Positions 1 to 8,603 of a DNA stretch of 33,588 nt are shown piece by piece (position 1 is the stretch's first letter; every line of letters begins with the position of its first letter). The translations under genes and the position numbers were made by a program. The DNA comes from Erythrobacter sp. (GTDB lineage Bacteria; Pseudomonadota; Alphaproteobacteria; Sphingomonadales; Sphingomonadaceae), in contig JABDNC010000201.1 in NCBI GenBank assembly GCA_013001165.1, positions 1-33,588 on the forward strand, read 5' to 3'. Below the pieces are notes generated by a model. It searched no databases. It was not told the DNA's origin and was given only the letters and a program-made list of their open reading frames with translations.

Positions 1-439
1 GGTCCATCCGTTCGCGATACTGCTTGTAGTCACCGTAACCCAGCAGGATCAGGCCGTCTGCGCGGTGACTGTCCTGGTACCGGACGTGCCAGTCGTCTTC
101 CATGCGCTGGAATGAAATGAGCAAATCCAGCCCTTCATCCGCCGTTGCCTTGGTAATCGAGCCCAGCATCGCGAGGAAGAAGGGGTTGATCATGCTCTCG
201 TCAGGCGTCGGATCCTCGAAGAACAGCAGCGCGATAGTGTTCGACCGCTGCGAGCGCAGGGAGGATGCATTCTTGTCGACGGTGTAGTTGAGGTCGCGCG
301 CGATCTGCTTGATCTTTTCGCGCGTCTTTTCGCTGACCGACCTGTCGCCGCGCAGGGCGCGGCTGACTGTGGGCTGTGAAACGCCTGCCGCATAGGCGAT
401 GTCGAAACTCGTGGGCCGACCGGTCGGCTTGCGTCCCAT
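1..439 (-). CDS. LacI-family transcriptional regulator, N-terminal part (truncated by window edge)
   Basis: Reverse strand from ATG at 439 reads MGRKPTGRPTSFDIAYAAGVSQPTVSRALRGDRSVSEKTREKIKQIARDLNYTVDKNASSLRSQRSNTIALLF, a typical LacI HTH plus hinge. SD-like GGGGAGGAAGC lies upstream. The frame stays open to the window edge. Confidence 0.93.
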   Translation of the reverse strand, partial: MGRKPTGRPTSFDIAYAAGVSQPTVSRALRGDRSVSEKTREKIKQIARDLNYTVDKNASSLRSQRSNTIALLFFEDPTPDESMINPFFLAMLGSITKATADEGLDLLISFQRMEDDWHVRYQDSHRADGLILLGYGDYKQYRERMD

Positions 440-574
440 GCTTCCTCCCCAGACAGCGCCAATTCCGCGCTACCTGTTCGACCCTAGGAAGGGATTGGCA
501 CCGGCGCAAATATTCAGCGCCCGATCGCCCCTCCGAGACCCGCAAAACCTCGCGCTTTGAATGAATTTCACATT

Positions 575-586
575 GTGAACGTTCAC
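575..586. promoter_or_regulatory. Candidate LacI-family operator, perfect 12-bp palindrome GTGAACGTTCAC with central CG
   Basis: Perfect inverted repeat with AACGTT core, in the divergent intergenic region between the LacI-type gene and the TonB-dependent receptor. Confidence 0.65.
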
Positions 587-777
587 TGTTGTTTTTGTGC
601 ACCAAGCCGGTTCCTTGCGCAGCTTGCGTATACGTATGCCGTCTATGCGCGGCCCGATCTGCGGACATACTTGGAGGCGCAGAGCATCCGGCAACAAGTC
701 CGGACTCGCAAGAGGATTTCCGGCCCGGGACTGCCGCTACACGGCGAAATTGGGGCCTTTGGGGAGAGGATTACATA

Positions 778-3561
778 ATGGCATTCCGCAAGCATCTTAC
801 CGGCGTCAGCGCGTCGGCCGTGGCTTTGGCACTGGCTGGCGGCCTTCCGACCGTGGCCTCGGCACAGGGCACCCAGCCCGCAACGCCCGAGCAGACCGAA
901 GAAGGCCAGCCCGTGGCCGACGAGGAAGACGAATCTACGGTCATCGTGGTCAGCGGCTTTCGTGAATCGCTGGCCACCGCCGTCGCCGAAAAGCGCCGCA
1001 GCGACCAAATCCTCGAATCGGTGACCGCCGAAGACATCGGTAAGCTGCCCGACGATTCGATCGGTGAATCGATCGCCCGCCTGCCCGGTGTGACTTCGCA
1101 GCGCCTCAACGGCCGCGCCAATGTCATCGCCATCCGCGGCCTCGGTCCCGATTTCTCGCAAACGCTGCTCAACGGCCGCGAACAGACCTCGACCGGCGAC
1201 AACCGCGCCGTCGAATTCGACCAGTATCCGTCGGAAGTCGTTAACCAGGTCGTCGTCTACAAGAGCCCGTCGGCCAGCCTTGTAGGTCAGGGCCTCGTCG
1301 GCACGGTCGACGTACGTACGATCCGTCCGCTTGAAGCGAGCGAAAGCATCCTCGCGATCGGTGCCAAGGGTAGCTACGCCGACCTCGGTGCACTGAACGC
1401 CGGTTCGAAGGAGTTCGGTTATCGCGTGAACGCAACCTTCGTGGACCAGTTCGCCGATGACACCGTGGGCCTCGCGCTCTCGGCTGCATATACGGACGAG
1501 CCGTACCAGCTTCAGGAATTCAACGCCTGGGGCTATGCCGGCGACGGCACGCCGGGCAATCCCTTCGTCATCGGTGGCAACAAGAGCTTCGTCACCTCGA
1601 CCCAGCTCAAGCGCTTCGGCGTCAACGGCACTTTCCAGTGGGAAGCCAGTCCCAACCTGATGGTCACGCTCGACGGGTTCTATTCGAACTTCGACGATGA
1701 CCAGTCCAAGCGTGGCATTGAGCTTCCGCTCGGATTTGGCGCTTTCGGCACGACCTTCGATCCTTCGACTGCGACGGTCGTCGATGGCCCCTTCGGCGGC
1801 TTCGCCGAAGCCGGCACATTTGAAAATGTCGAAGGCGTCGTGCGCAACGACGTATTTCAGCGCCAGGCAGACCTGTATTCGGGCGGCCTCAACCTCGATT
1901 ACCAGGGCGACGACGGCTGGAGCGCTTTCCTCGACTTCGGCTACTCGCGTACCGATCGTGAAGAACTGAGTATCGAAAGCTATTCGGGCACGGGTTACAA
2001 CGCCGGTGTCGGCGCGACCGATACCATCGGCTTCATCTCGAACACGCAGGGCACCAGCTTCAGCCCGACGCTCGACTATTCGGACCCGAACCTGATCGTC
2101 CTGACCGACCCGCTCGGCTGGGGTGGCAGCCGCGTCCAGGCCGGTTACTACAACAACCGCATCATCGACGACGAGCTTTTCCAGTACCGCCTCGGCGTCG
2201 GCAAGGAGATCGACAGCTTCATCTCCGGGGTCAATTTCGGTCTTGCATACACCGACCGCGCCAAGAGCCTTACGCCGGACGAATTCTTCGTTTCGCCAGC
2301 TGGCGGCGCGACGGAAGTCGCGATCCCCACGGGCGCCCTGCTTCGCTCGACCGACCTCGGCTATCTCGGCCTCGGCCCGATCGTCAGCTACGACGTGCGT
2401 GAGCTGATTGCCGACGGCACGCTGGTGCTGGATCCCAACACCTCGAACGACATCCCGGCCAAGGCTTACGGGATCACCGAAAAGCTGATGACCGCCTACC
2501 TCCAGTTCGACATCCAGCAGGATATCGGCGGTGGCGAGATCACCGGTAACTTCGGCGTGCAGGCCATCAACACCGAGCAGAATTCGACGGGTGTTGCCTT
2601 CACCGATATCGACGGTGACGGAAACCAGGACCGTGTCGACCTGTCGCTCGGCGATAACTTCTGGGATGTCCTTCCGAGCGCCAACCTCTCGCTCCGTCTG
2701 GACAGCGGCTGGGTCTTCCGTCTTGCCGCGAGCCGCCAGATCCAGCGCCCGCAGCTCGACGACCTGCGTGTCGCGATCGGCTATGGCATCAATAACAATG
2801 TCGCTGACAGCCCGACCGGCCTCGCTCCGTTCATCAGCGGTGGCGGCGGTAACCCGCTCCTGCGTCCGTATCGTGCCAATGCGATCGACTTCAACATCGA
2901 GAAGTACTTCGCCGGCGGTGCAGGCGTGGTCGCTGCTCAGGTCTTCTACAAGGATCTCGTGAGCTACATCGACGGATCGCGCGTCGTCTTCGACTATGCC
3001 GCCTTCCCGGTCCCGGCCGGCCAGACGCCCGCCACGACAATCGGTTACCTCGACTCCGAGGTGAACACCGGCGGTGGCGACTTCTACGGCGCCGAACTTT
3101 CGGCAACGATCCCCTTCGACGCTTTCACCGAAGCGCTCAACGGCTTCGGCGTGACCGGCGGTGTTGGCTACACCAAGACCAAGATCGAGAACGCCAATGG
3201 CGATATCGACCAGATCCCGGGCTACTCGAAGTGGGTTGCGAACGGCACGCTCTACTATGACCTGAACGGCTTCAGCGCCCGTGGTAGTGTCCGCTATCGT
3301 TCGGAATTCCTTGCCGACTTCACCGGCTTCGGTGGTTCGCCCACGCGTCGCCTTGCCCGTGACGAGACCATCGTCGATGCGCAGATCGGCTATGAATTCC
3401 AGCCGGGTAGCGCACTCGAAGGCCTGTCGGTCTATGTGCAGGGACAGAACCTCACGAACGCGCCGTTCGTGTCGCAGTTCAACGTCCCCGAACCGCGCGC
3501 GGTCATCGACTACCAGGAATACGGTCGTCGCTTCCTCGCGGGCTTCACCTACAAGTTCTAA
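778..3561 (+). CDS. TonB-dependent receptor (Caulobacter/Xanthomonas carbohydrate-type), outer membrane
   Basis: ATG at 778 (ggggagaggattacataATG). Signal peptide MAFRKHLTGVSASAVALALAGGLPTVASAQG, TonB-box-like STVIVVSGF, plug motif SIGESIARLPGVTSQRLNGRANVIAIRGLGPDFSQTLLNGRE, and C-terminal beta-strand ending in F (FLAGFTYKF). Confidence 0.95.
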   Translation: MAFRKHLTGVSASAVALALAGGLPTVASAQGTQPATPEQTEEGQPVADEEDESTVIVVSGFRESLATAVAEKRRSDQILESVTAEDIGKLPDDSIGESIARLPGVTSQRLNGRANVIAIRGLGPDFSQTLLNGREQTSTGDNRAVEFDQYPSEVVNQVVVYKSPSASLVGQGLVGTVDVRTIRPLEASESILAIGAKGSYADLGALNAGSKEFGYRVNATFVDQFADDTVGLALSAAYTDEPYQLQEFNAWGYAGDGTPGNPFVIGGNKSFVTSTQLKRFGVNGTFQWEASPNLMVTLDGFYSNFDDDQSKRGIELPLGFGAFGTTFDPSTATVVDGPFGGFAEAGTFENVEGVVRNDVFQRQADLYSGGLNLDYQGDDGWSAFLDFGYSRTDREELSIESYSGTGYNAGVGATDTIGFISNTQGTSFSPTLDYSDPNLIVLTDPLGWGGSRVQAGYYNNRIIDDELFQYRLGVGKEIDSFISGVNFGLAYTDRAKSLTPDEFFVSPAGGATEVAIPTGALLRSTDLGYLGLGPIVSYDVRELIADGTLVLDPNTSNDIPAKAYGITEKLMTAYLQFDIQQDIGGGEITGNFGVQAINTEQNSTGVAFTDIDGDGNQDRVDLSLGDNFWDVLPSANLSLRLDSGWVFRLAASRQIQRPQLDDLRVAIGYGINNNVADSPTGLAPFISGGGGNPLLRPYRANAIDFNIEKYFAGGAGVVAAQVFYKDLVSYIDGSRVVFDYAAFPVPAGQTPATTIGYLDSEVNTGGGDFYGAELSATIPFDAFTEALNGFGVTGGVGYTKTKIENANGDIDQIPGYSKWVANGTLYYDLNGFSARGSVRYRSEFLADFTGFGGSPTRRLARDETIVDAQIGYEFQPGSALEGLSVYVQGQNLTNAPFVSQFNVPEPRAVIDYQEYGRRFLAGFTYKF

Positions 3562-3570
3562 GTTCCTCCC

Positions 3571-3598
3571 GGCCGGGCGATCGCAAGATCGCCCGGCC
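3571..3598 (+). other. Strong RNA stem-loop between receptor and downstream genes (12-bp stem GGCCGGGCGATC / GATCGCCCGGCC, GCAA loop)
   Basis: Perfect inverted repeat starting 10 nt after the receptor stop. No U-tract follows (acccttgg). Confidence 0.75.
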
Positions 3599-3661
3599 AC
3601 CCTTGGAACCTATGAACTTGCAGCTAGACCGGACCGCTCCTGAAGCGGTGAGGTGAACATT

Positions 3662-5167
3662 GTGAGCGAGCAGAAACCCTTTCGAATTGCCATTGCAGGC
3701 GGTGGAACCGCCGGATGGATGGCAGCCGCCCTGCTCGCCCGCTTTGCTCCGGCCCATTTCGAAATCGAATTGGTCGAGAGCGAAACCATCGGCACCGTGG
3801 GTGTCGGTGAAGCAACCATCCCCCAGATCCGCCATTTCAACCAAGCGCTCGGCATCGACGAGGGCGAATTCCTCCGCGAGACCAAGGGCAGCTTCAAACT
3901 GGGCATCGCCTTCGATGGCTGGATGGGAGACGGGCACACCTACATGCATGCCTTCGGCCAGGTCGGACGCGCGGCAGGCTTGCTGCCGTTCCACCAGCAC
4001 TGGCTGAGAGCGAAGCAACTCGGCCACGCACGGACGCTGGATCATTATTCGCTGAACGAGATCGCGGCCCGCGCTCTGCGCATGCCCGGACCGGGCGGCC
4101 CAGAGCTTCCCTACGCCTACCACTTCGATGCCGGTCTCTACGCGGCCTATCTGCGCCGCATGGCCGAGGCGCGGGGCGTCAGGCGCACCGAGGGATTGAT
4201 AGAGAACGTCGAGCGCGATGCCGAAAACGGCGACATAACCGCGCTGGCACTCGACGGCCAGCGCAGCGTCGAGGCGGATTTCTTCATCGATTGCACCGGT
4301 TTTCGTGCGCTTCTGATCGAAGGCGCCATGGAAGCCGGGTTTGACGATTGGTCCGACCTGCTGCCCTGCGACCGCGCGGTTGCCGTGGCGTGCAGCGGTG
4401 GCGGCGATTTTACGCCCTATACCCGTTCCATCGCCCGCGAGGCCGGTTGGCAGTGGCGCATCCCGCTCCAGCACCGGATCGGCAACGGCTATGTCTTTTC
4501 CAGCGCGCATATCTCGGAAGACGAGGCAGCCAGCACGCTGCTTGCCAATCTCGATGGCGAAGCGGACGGAAGCCCGCGCGTCCTCAAGTTCACCACCGGC
4601 AAGCGCCGCCGCCAATGGGTCGGAAACTGCATGACGCTGGGCCTTGCCGCCGGTTTCATGGAGCCGCTGGAATCGACCAGCATCCATCTCGTCCAGAGCG
4701 CGCTCGCGCGGCTGTTGAACCTGCTGAGCGGGGGCCGCCCCGCTCCCGCGCTGATCGACCACTTCAACGCGCAGGCAGACTTCGAGTGGACGCGGATCCG
4801 CGATTTCCTCGTGCTGCATTACTGGGCCAATGGCCGCAAAGGGCAGCCATTCTGGGACGCGATGCGCGAGCTTGAATTGCCCGCCACCCTTTCCAACAAG
4901 CTGGCACAGTGGTGTGCAAATGGGCACATCCACCGCGAGCACGAAGAGTTGTTCACCGAGGTGGCGTGGTTCCAGGTGCTCGCTGGACAAGGTGTCGAGA
5001 CCGAAGGCTACAATCCGCTCGCCGATGCAATGCCGGAGAACGAGCTGGTCGGCCTGCTCGCCAATACAGAAGAACAGATGGTTCGCGCCGCGAACGCCAT
5101 GCCGCAGCACGTCGAAGTGCTCGGGAATCTGGTGTCGCAGGTGCGTGCGAAGGAGAATGTCGCATGA
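3662..5167 (+). CDS. Flavin-dependent tryptophan-halogenase-like protein (paralog 1)
   Basis: FAD-binding GGGTAGWMAAALLAR, GVGEATIPQ, FKLGIAF, GWQWRIP (the WxWxIP halogenase signature), FMEPLESTSI. GTG at 3662 has GAGG at a suitable distance; GTG at 3653 is an alternative start. Confidence 0.9.
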   Translation: MSEQKPFRIAIAGGGTAGWMAAALLARFAPAHFEIELVESETIGTVGVGEATIPQIRHFNQALGIDEGEFLRETKGSFKLGIAFDGWMGDGHTYMHAFGQVGRAAGLLPFHQHWLRAKQLGHARTLDHYSLNEIAARALRMPGPGGPELPYAYHFDAGLYAAYLRRMAEARGVRRTEGLIENVERDAENGDITALALDGQRSVEADFFIDCTGFRALLIEGAMEAGFDDWSDLLPCDRAVAVACSGGGDFTPYTRSIAREAGWQWRIPLQHRIGNGYVFSSAHISEDEAASTLLANLDGEADGSPRVLKFTTGKRRRQWVGNCMTLGLAAGFMEPLESTSIHLVQSALARLLNLLSGGRPAPALIDHFNAQADFEWTRIRDFLVLHYWANGRKGQPFWDAMRELELPATLSNKLAQWCANGHIHREHEELFTEVAWFQVLAGQGVETEGYNPLADAMPENELVGLLANTEEQMVRAANAMPQHVEVLGNLVSQVRAKENVA

Positions 5168-7005
5168 AATTCCGCACAGCCCTGCCCCTGCTAGCCCTTG
5201 CCACGGCCGCATGTGCGCATGCGCAGACATCCGCGCCTGAGGCGCCTGCATCGGAAACTTCGTTCCGCGATCGCGCGCCTTCGGAAGAGATCGTCTATTT
5301 CGTTCTTCCCGACCGCTTCGAGAATGGCGACACGTCGAACGATCTCGGCGACTTTACCGGCGGCCCGCTCGATCACGGTTTCGACCCGACCCACAAGGGT
5401 TTCTTCCACGGTGGCGACCTTGCCGGCCTGACCCAGCGGCTGGACTATCTCGAAGGGCTAGGCATTACCGCGATCTGGTTCGCGCCGATCTTCCAGAACA
5501 AGCCGGTGCAAGGCGGTCCGGGACAGGAATCCGCAGGCTATCACGGCTATTGGGTGACCGACTTCACTCGCCCTGACGGCCATTTCGGCAGCCGCGCGGA
5601 ATTCAAGGCGTTCGTCGATGCAGCCCATGAGCGGGGGATGAAGGTCTATATGGACATCATCACAAACCACACCGCCGACGTCATCCGCTATGCGGAAGGC
5701 GATGCAACCGGCTATGCCTATCGCAGCAAGGGAGACTTCCCCTATTCGCGCAAGGGCGGCGTCGATGGTCCGGCGATCAACGAAGGTTTCATGGGCGATG
5801 AGGACCGCAGCGAGGCGAATTTCGCGCGTCTGACCGATCCATCCTACGCCTATACGCCGGTGGTTCCGGCCGCCGAAGGGGACGTGAAGGTCCCCGCCTG
5901 GCTCAACGACCCGATCTACTATCATAACCGCGGAGACACGACTTTCTCCGGCGAAAGCAGCCGGCAGGGCGACTTCGTGGGGCTCGATGACCTGTTCACC
6001 GAGCACCCGCGCGTGGTCGAAGGCATGATCGACATTTATGCTGGCTGGATACGCGATACAGGCATCGACGGGTTCCGCGTCGACACCGCCCGACACGTGA
6101 ACCCCGAGTTCTGGCAGGAATTCGTTCCTGCCATGCTCGAGACGGCAAAGGCCGAGGGCATCCCGAACTTCCATATCTTCGGGGAGGTTTACCGCGACGA
6201 TCACGACAACGGCTACATCGCGCAGTACACACGCCGCGACGGCTTTCCTGCAGTACTCGACTTCGCCTTCCAGCAGGGCATCCGCGAGACGGTGAGCATG
6301 GGCAAGGGCACCTACATCCTCAACGACCTGTTCGACGGCGACGTGCTCTACGAGGGTGGCGAAGAGGCGGCGCTCGGCATGCCGACCTTCCTCGGCAACC
6401 ACGACATGGGCCGCTTCACCACCATGCTGCGCTGGGACAACGAGGACATCTCCACCGGCGAGATGCTGGCCCGCACCAAGCTCGCCCATGCCATGCTGCT
6501 GACGCTGCGCGGTTCGCCGGTGATCTACTACGGCGCAGAGCAGGGTTTCGTCGGCGATGGCAACGACCAGGCAGCGCGGGAGGACATGTTCCCTAGCCGC
6601 ACCGACAGCTACAACGACAACACGCTGATCGGTACCGATGCGACCGCGGCGCTCAGCAATTTCGACACTGCCCATCCGCTCTATCGCCTCATCGCCGAGC
6701 TTTCCGAGGTGCGCCGCGCTCACGATGCGCTGTCGAAAGGCAGGCAGGTCGTGCGCCACTACGGGCAGGAAGCCGGCATCTTCGCCGCCAGCCGCTTCGA
6801 TCCCGAAGACGGGCGCGAATACCTGCTGGTCTTCAATACCAGCGCCGAAAGCCAGAGCGCGAACATCACGCTGGGCTATGATGCACGCACTTTCGAAACT
6901 CTTGCCGGCACCTGCCCCGCAGCGGTCTCCGCACCCGGCAGCGCCGCCTTCACCCTGCCCGCCTTCGGCTGGGCGGTTTGCCGCGTCTCGGAGCGCGGCG
7001 AATGA
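5164..7005 (+). CDS. Secreted alpha-amylase family glycoside hydrolase (GH13)
   Basis: ATG overlaps the preceding stop (ATGA). N-terminal signal MKFRTALPLLALATAACAHAQ. GH13 motifs: ITAIWFAPIF, DIITNHTAD, GIDGFRVDTARH, FGEVY, FLGNHDMGRF. Confidence 0.93.
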   Translation: MKFRTALPLLALATAACAHAQTSAPEAPASETSFRDRAPSEEIVYFVLPDRFENGDTSNDLGDFTGGPLDHGFDPTHKGFFHGGDLAGLTQRLDYLEGLGITAIWFAPIFQNKPVQGGPGQESAGYHGYWVTDFTRPDGHFGSRAEFKAFVDAAHERGMKVYMDIITNHTADVIRYAEGDATGYAYRSKGDFPYSRKGGVDGPAINEGFMGDEDRSEANFARLTDPSYAYTPVVPAAEGDVKVPAWLNDPIYYHNRGDTTFSGESSRQGDFVGLDDLFTEHPRVVEGMIDIYAGWIRDTGIDGFRVDTARHVNPEFWQEFVPAMLETAKAEGIPNFHIFGEVYRDDHDNGYIAQYTRRDGFPAVLDFAFQQGIRETVSMGKGTYILNDLFDGDVLYEGGEEAALGMPTFLGNHDMGRFTTMLRWDNEDISTGEMLARTKLAHAMLLTLRGSPVIYYGAEQGFVGDGNDQAAREDMFPSRTDSYNDNTLIGTDATAALSNFDTAHPLYRLIAELSEVRRAHDALSKGRQVVRHYGQEAGIFAASRFDPEDGREYLLVFNTSAESQSANITLGYDARTFETLAGTCPAAVSAPGSAAFTLPAFGWAVCRVSERGE

Positions 7006-8603
7006 CCGACAAGGCCACATCTTCCGGCCTGCCGTGGTGGAAGGGCGCGACGATCTACCAGATCTATCCGCGCAGCTTCCACGATTCCAACGGCGACGGA
7101 ATCGGCGATCTTCCGGGGATCACCGAAAAGCTGCTTCACGTGGCGGACCTCGGCATAGACGCCATCTGGATCAGCCCCTTCTTCAAATCGCCGATGAAGG
7201 ATTTCGGCTACGACGTCTCCGATTATCGCGAAGTCGATCCGATCTTCGGCGACCTCTCCGACTTCGACGATCTCATCGCCCGCGCACACGAACTCGGCCT
7301 CAAGGTCCTGATCGACCAGGTCTATTCGCACACTTCCGACGAGCATGCATGGTTCGAGGAAAGCCGGTCGAGCAGGGACAACCCGAAAGCGGACTGGTAC
7401 GTCTGGGCAGACGCCAAGCCGGACGGTTCTCCCCCGTCGAACTGGCAATCGGTCTTCGGCGGCCCCGCGTGGACGTGGGACGCGCGCCGCGGCCAGTATT
7501 ACCTGCACAACTTCCTAAACTCCCAGCCGCAGATGAACCTCCACAACGCGCAGGTGCAGGATGCGGTACTGGACGTGATGCGTTTCTGGCTCGACCGCGG
7601 CGTCGACGGCTTCCGCATCGATGCACTCAACTTCGCGATGCATGATCCGGAATTGCGCGATAACCCGCCTGCTCCGGCAACGGACAAGCAGCGCACGCGC
7701 CCCTTCGACTTCCAGATCAAAAAGTTCAACCAGGGCCATGCCGACATCCCGGCCTTCATCGAGCGTATCCGCGCGCTGACCGACGAGTATGACGACATCT
7801 TCACCGTTGCCGAGGTCGGTGGCGACGATGCCATGCGCGAAATGCGCCTGTTCACGGCCGGCGAAAACCACCTCAATTCGGCCTACAGCTTCAACTTCCT
7901 CTACGCCGAAGCGCTTACCGCGCAGCTCGTGTGTGGTTCGCTCGCAGAATGGCCCGACGACATGGACATCGGCTGGCCGAGCTGGGCGTTCGAGAACCAC
8001 GATGCACCGCGTGCGCTGAGCCGCTGGTGCAAGCCCGAAGACCGCGAGGATTTCGCCCGCCTCAAGACGCTGCTGCTGGTCAGCCTGCGCGGCAATGCGA
8101 TCTTCTATTATGGCGAGGAACTGGGCCTGACGCAGGTCGACATTCCCTTCGACCAGCTCCACGATCCCGAAGCGATCGCCAACTGGCCGCTGACCCTAAG
8201 CCGTGACGGTGCCCGCACCCCGATGCCGTGGGACCAAACCGAATGCGCAGGTTTCGGCAGCAAGGAACCGTGGTTGCCAGTGGGGGGGGAAAATCGCTCG
8301 CGCCCGGTCGAACTGCAGCTGCGGGACAAGGATTCCCTCCTTTCCTTCACGCGCGCCGCAATCGCGCTTCGCAAGGACAATCCGGCGCTGCGCCATGGTG
8401 CTGTGACCAGCTGCAGGCACGATGGTGATCTGCTGGTCGTGACGCGCGAGGCCAATGGCCAGCGCGTCGAGTGCCGCTTCAATCTCGGCAGGAAAACCTT
8501 GGCGACAAAGGATTGCCAAGGCGAAGTGCTGGTGGCTATCAATGGCGCGAGCCAAAGCGAATTGCCGGCCTTTGCCGCCATCATAACGGAGATTTCCGAA
8601 TGA
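7002..8603 (+). CDS. Alpha-glucosidase (GH13, oligo-1,6-/maltodextrin glucosidase-like), no signal peptide
   Basis: ATG overlaps the preceding stop (ATGA). PWWKGATIYQIYPRSFHDSNGDGIGDLPGI, DQVYSHTSDEH, GVDGFRIDALNF, VAEVGG, FENHDAPRAL. Confidence 0.94.
   Translation: MTDKATSSGLPWWKGATIYQIYPRSFHDSNGDGIGDLPGITEKLLHVADLGIDAIWISPFFKSPMKDFGYDVSDYREVDPIFGDLSDFDDLIARAHELGLKVLIDQVYSHTSDEHAWFEESRSSRDNPKADWYVWADAKPDGSPPSNWQSVFGGPAWTWDARRGQYYLHNFLNSQPQMNLHNAQVQDAVLDVMRFWLDRGVDGFRIDALNFAMHDPELRDNPPAPATDKQRTRPFDFQIKKFNQGHADIPAFIERIRALTDEYDDIFTVAEVGGDDAMREMRLFTAGENHLNSAYSFNFLYAEALTAQLVCGSLAEWPDDMDIGWPSWAFENHDAPRALSRWCKPEDREDFARLKTLLLVSLRGNAIFYYGEELGLTQVDIPFDQLHDPEAIANWPLTLSRDGARTPMPWDQTECAGFGSKEPWLPVGGENRSRPVELQLRDKDSLLSFTRAAIALRKDNPALRHGAVTSCRHDGDLLVVTREANGQRVECRFNLGRKTLATKDCQGEVLVAINGASQSELPAFAAIITEISE

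Noticed and set aside
626-642. gcgtatacgtatgc partial palindrome upstream of the receptor as a second operator
   Set aside because: Only the inner 8 bp (atacgtat) are symmetric. Weak next to the 575-586 palindrome.
201-668. 155-aa minus-strand ORF across the regulator and intergenic region
   Set aside because: Wrong frame relative to the LacI HTH reading frame (start at 439), and it covers the operator region.
643-3600. 985-aa ORF antisense to the TonB-dependent receptor
   Set aside because: Mirror ORF from GC-rich codon bias. The + strand protein has clear signal peptide, plug and barrel features; the antisense translation has no recognisable domain.
3545-5251. 568-aa antisense ORF over halogenase 1
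   Set aside because: Codon-bias shadow of a well-supported + strand gene.
5458-7020. 520-aa antisense ORF over the alpha-amylase
   Set aside because: Codon-bias shadow. The GH13 motifs are on the + strand.
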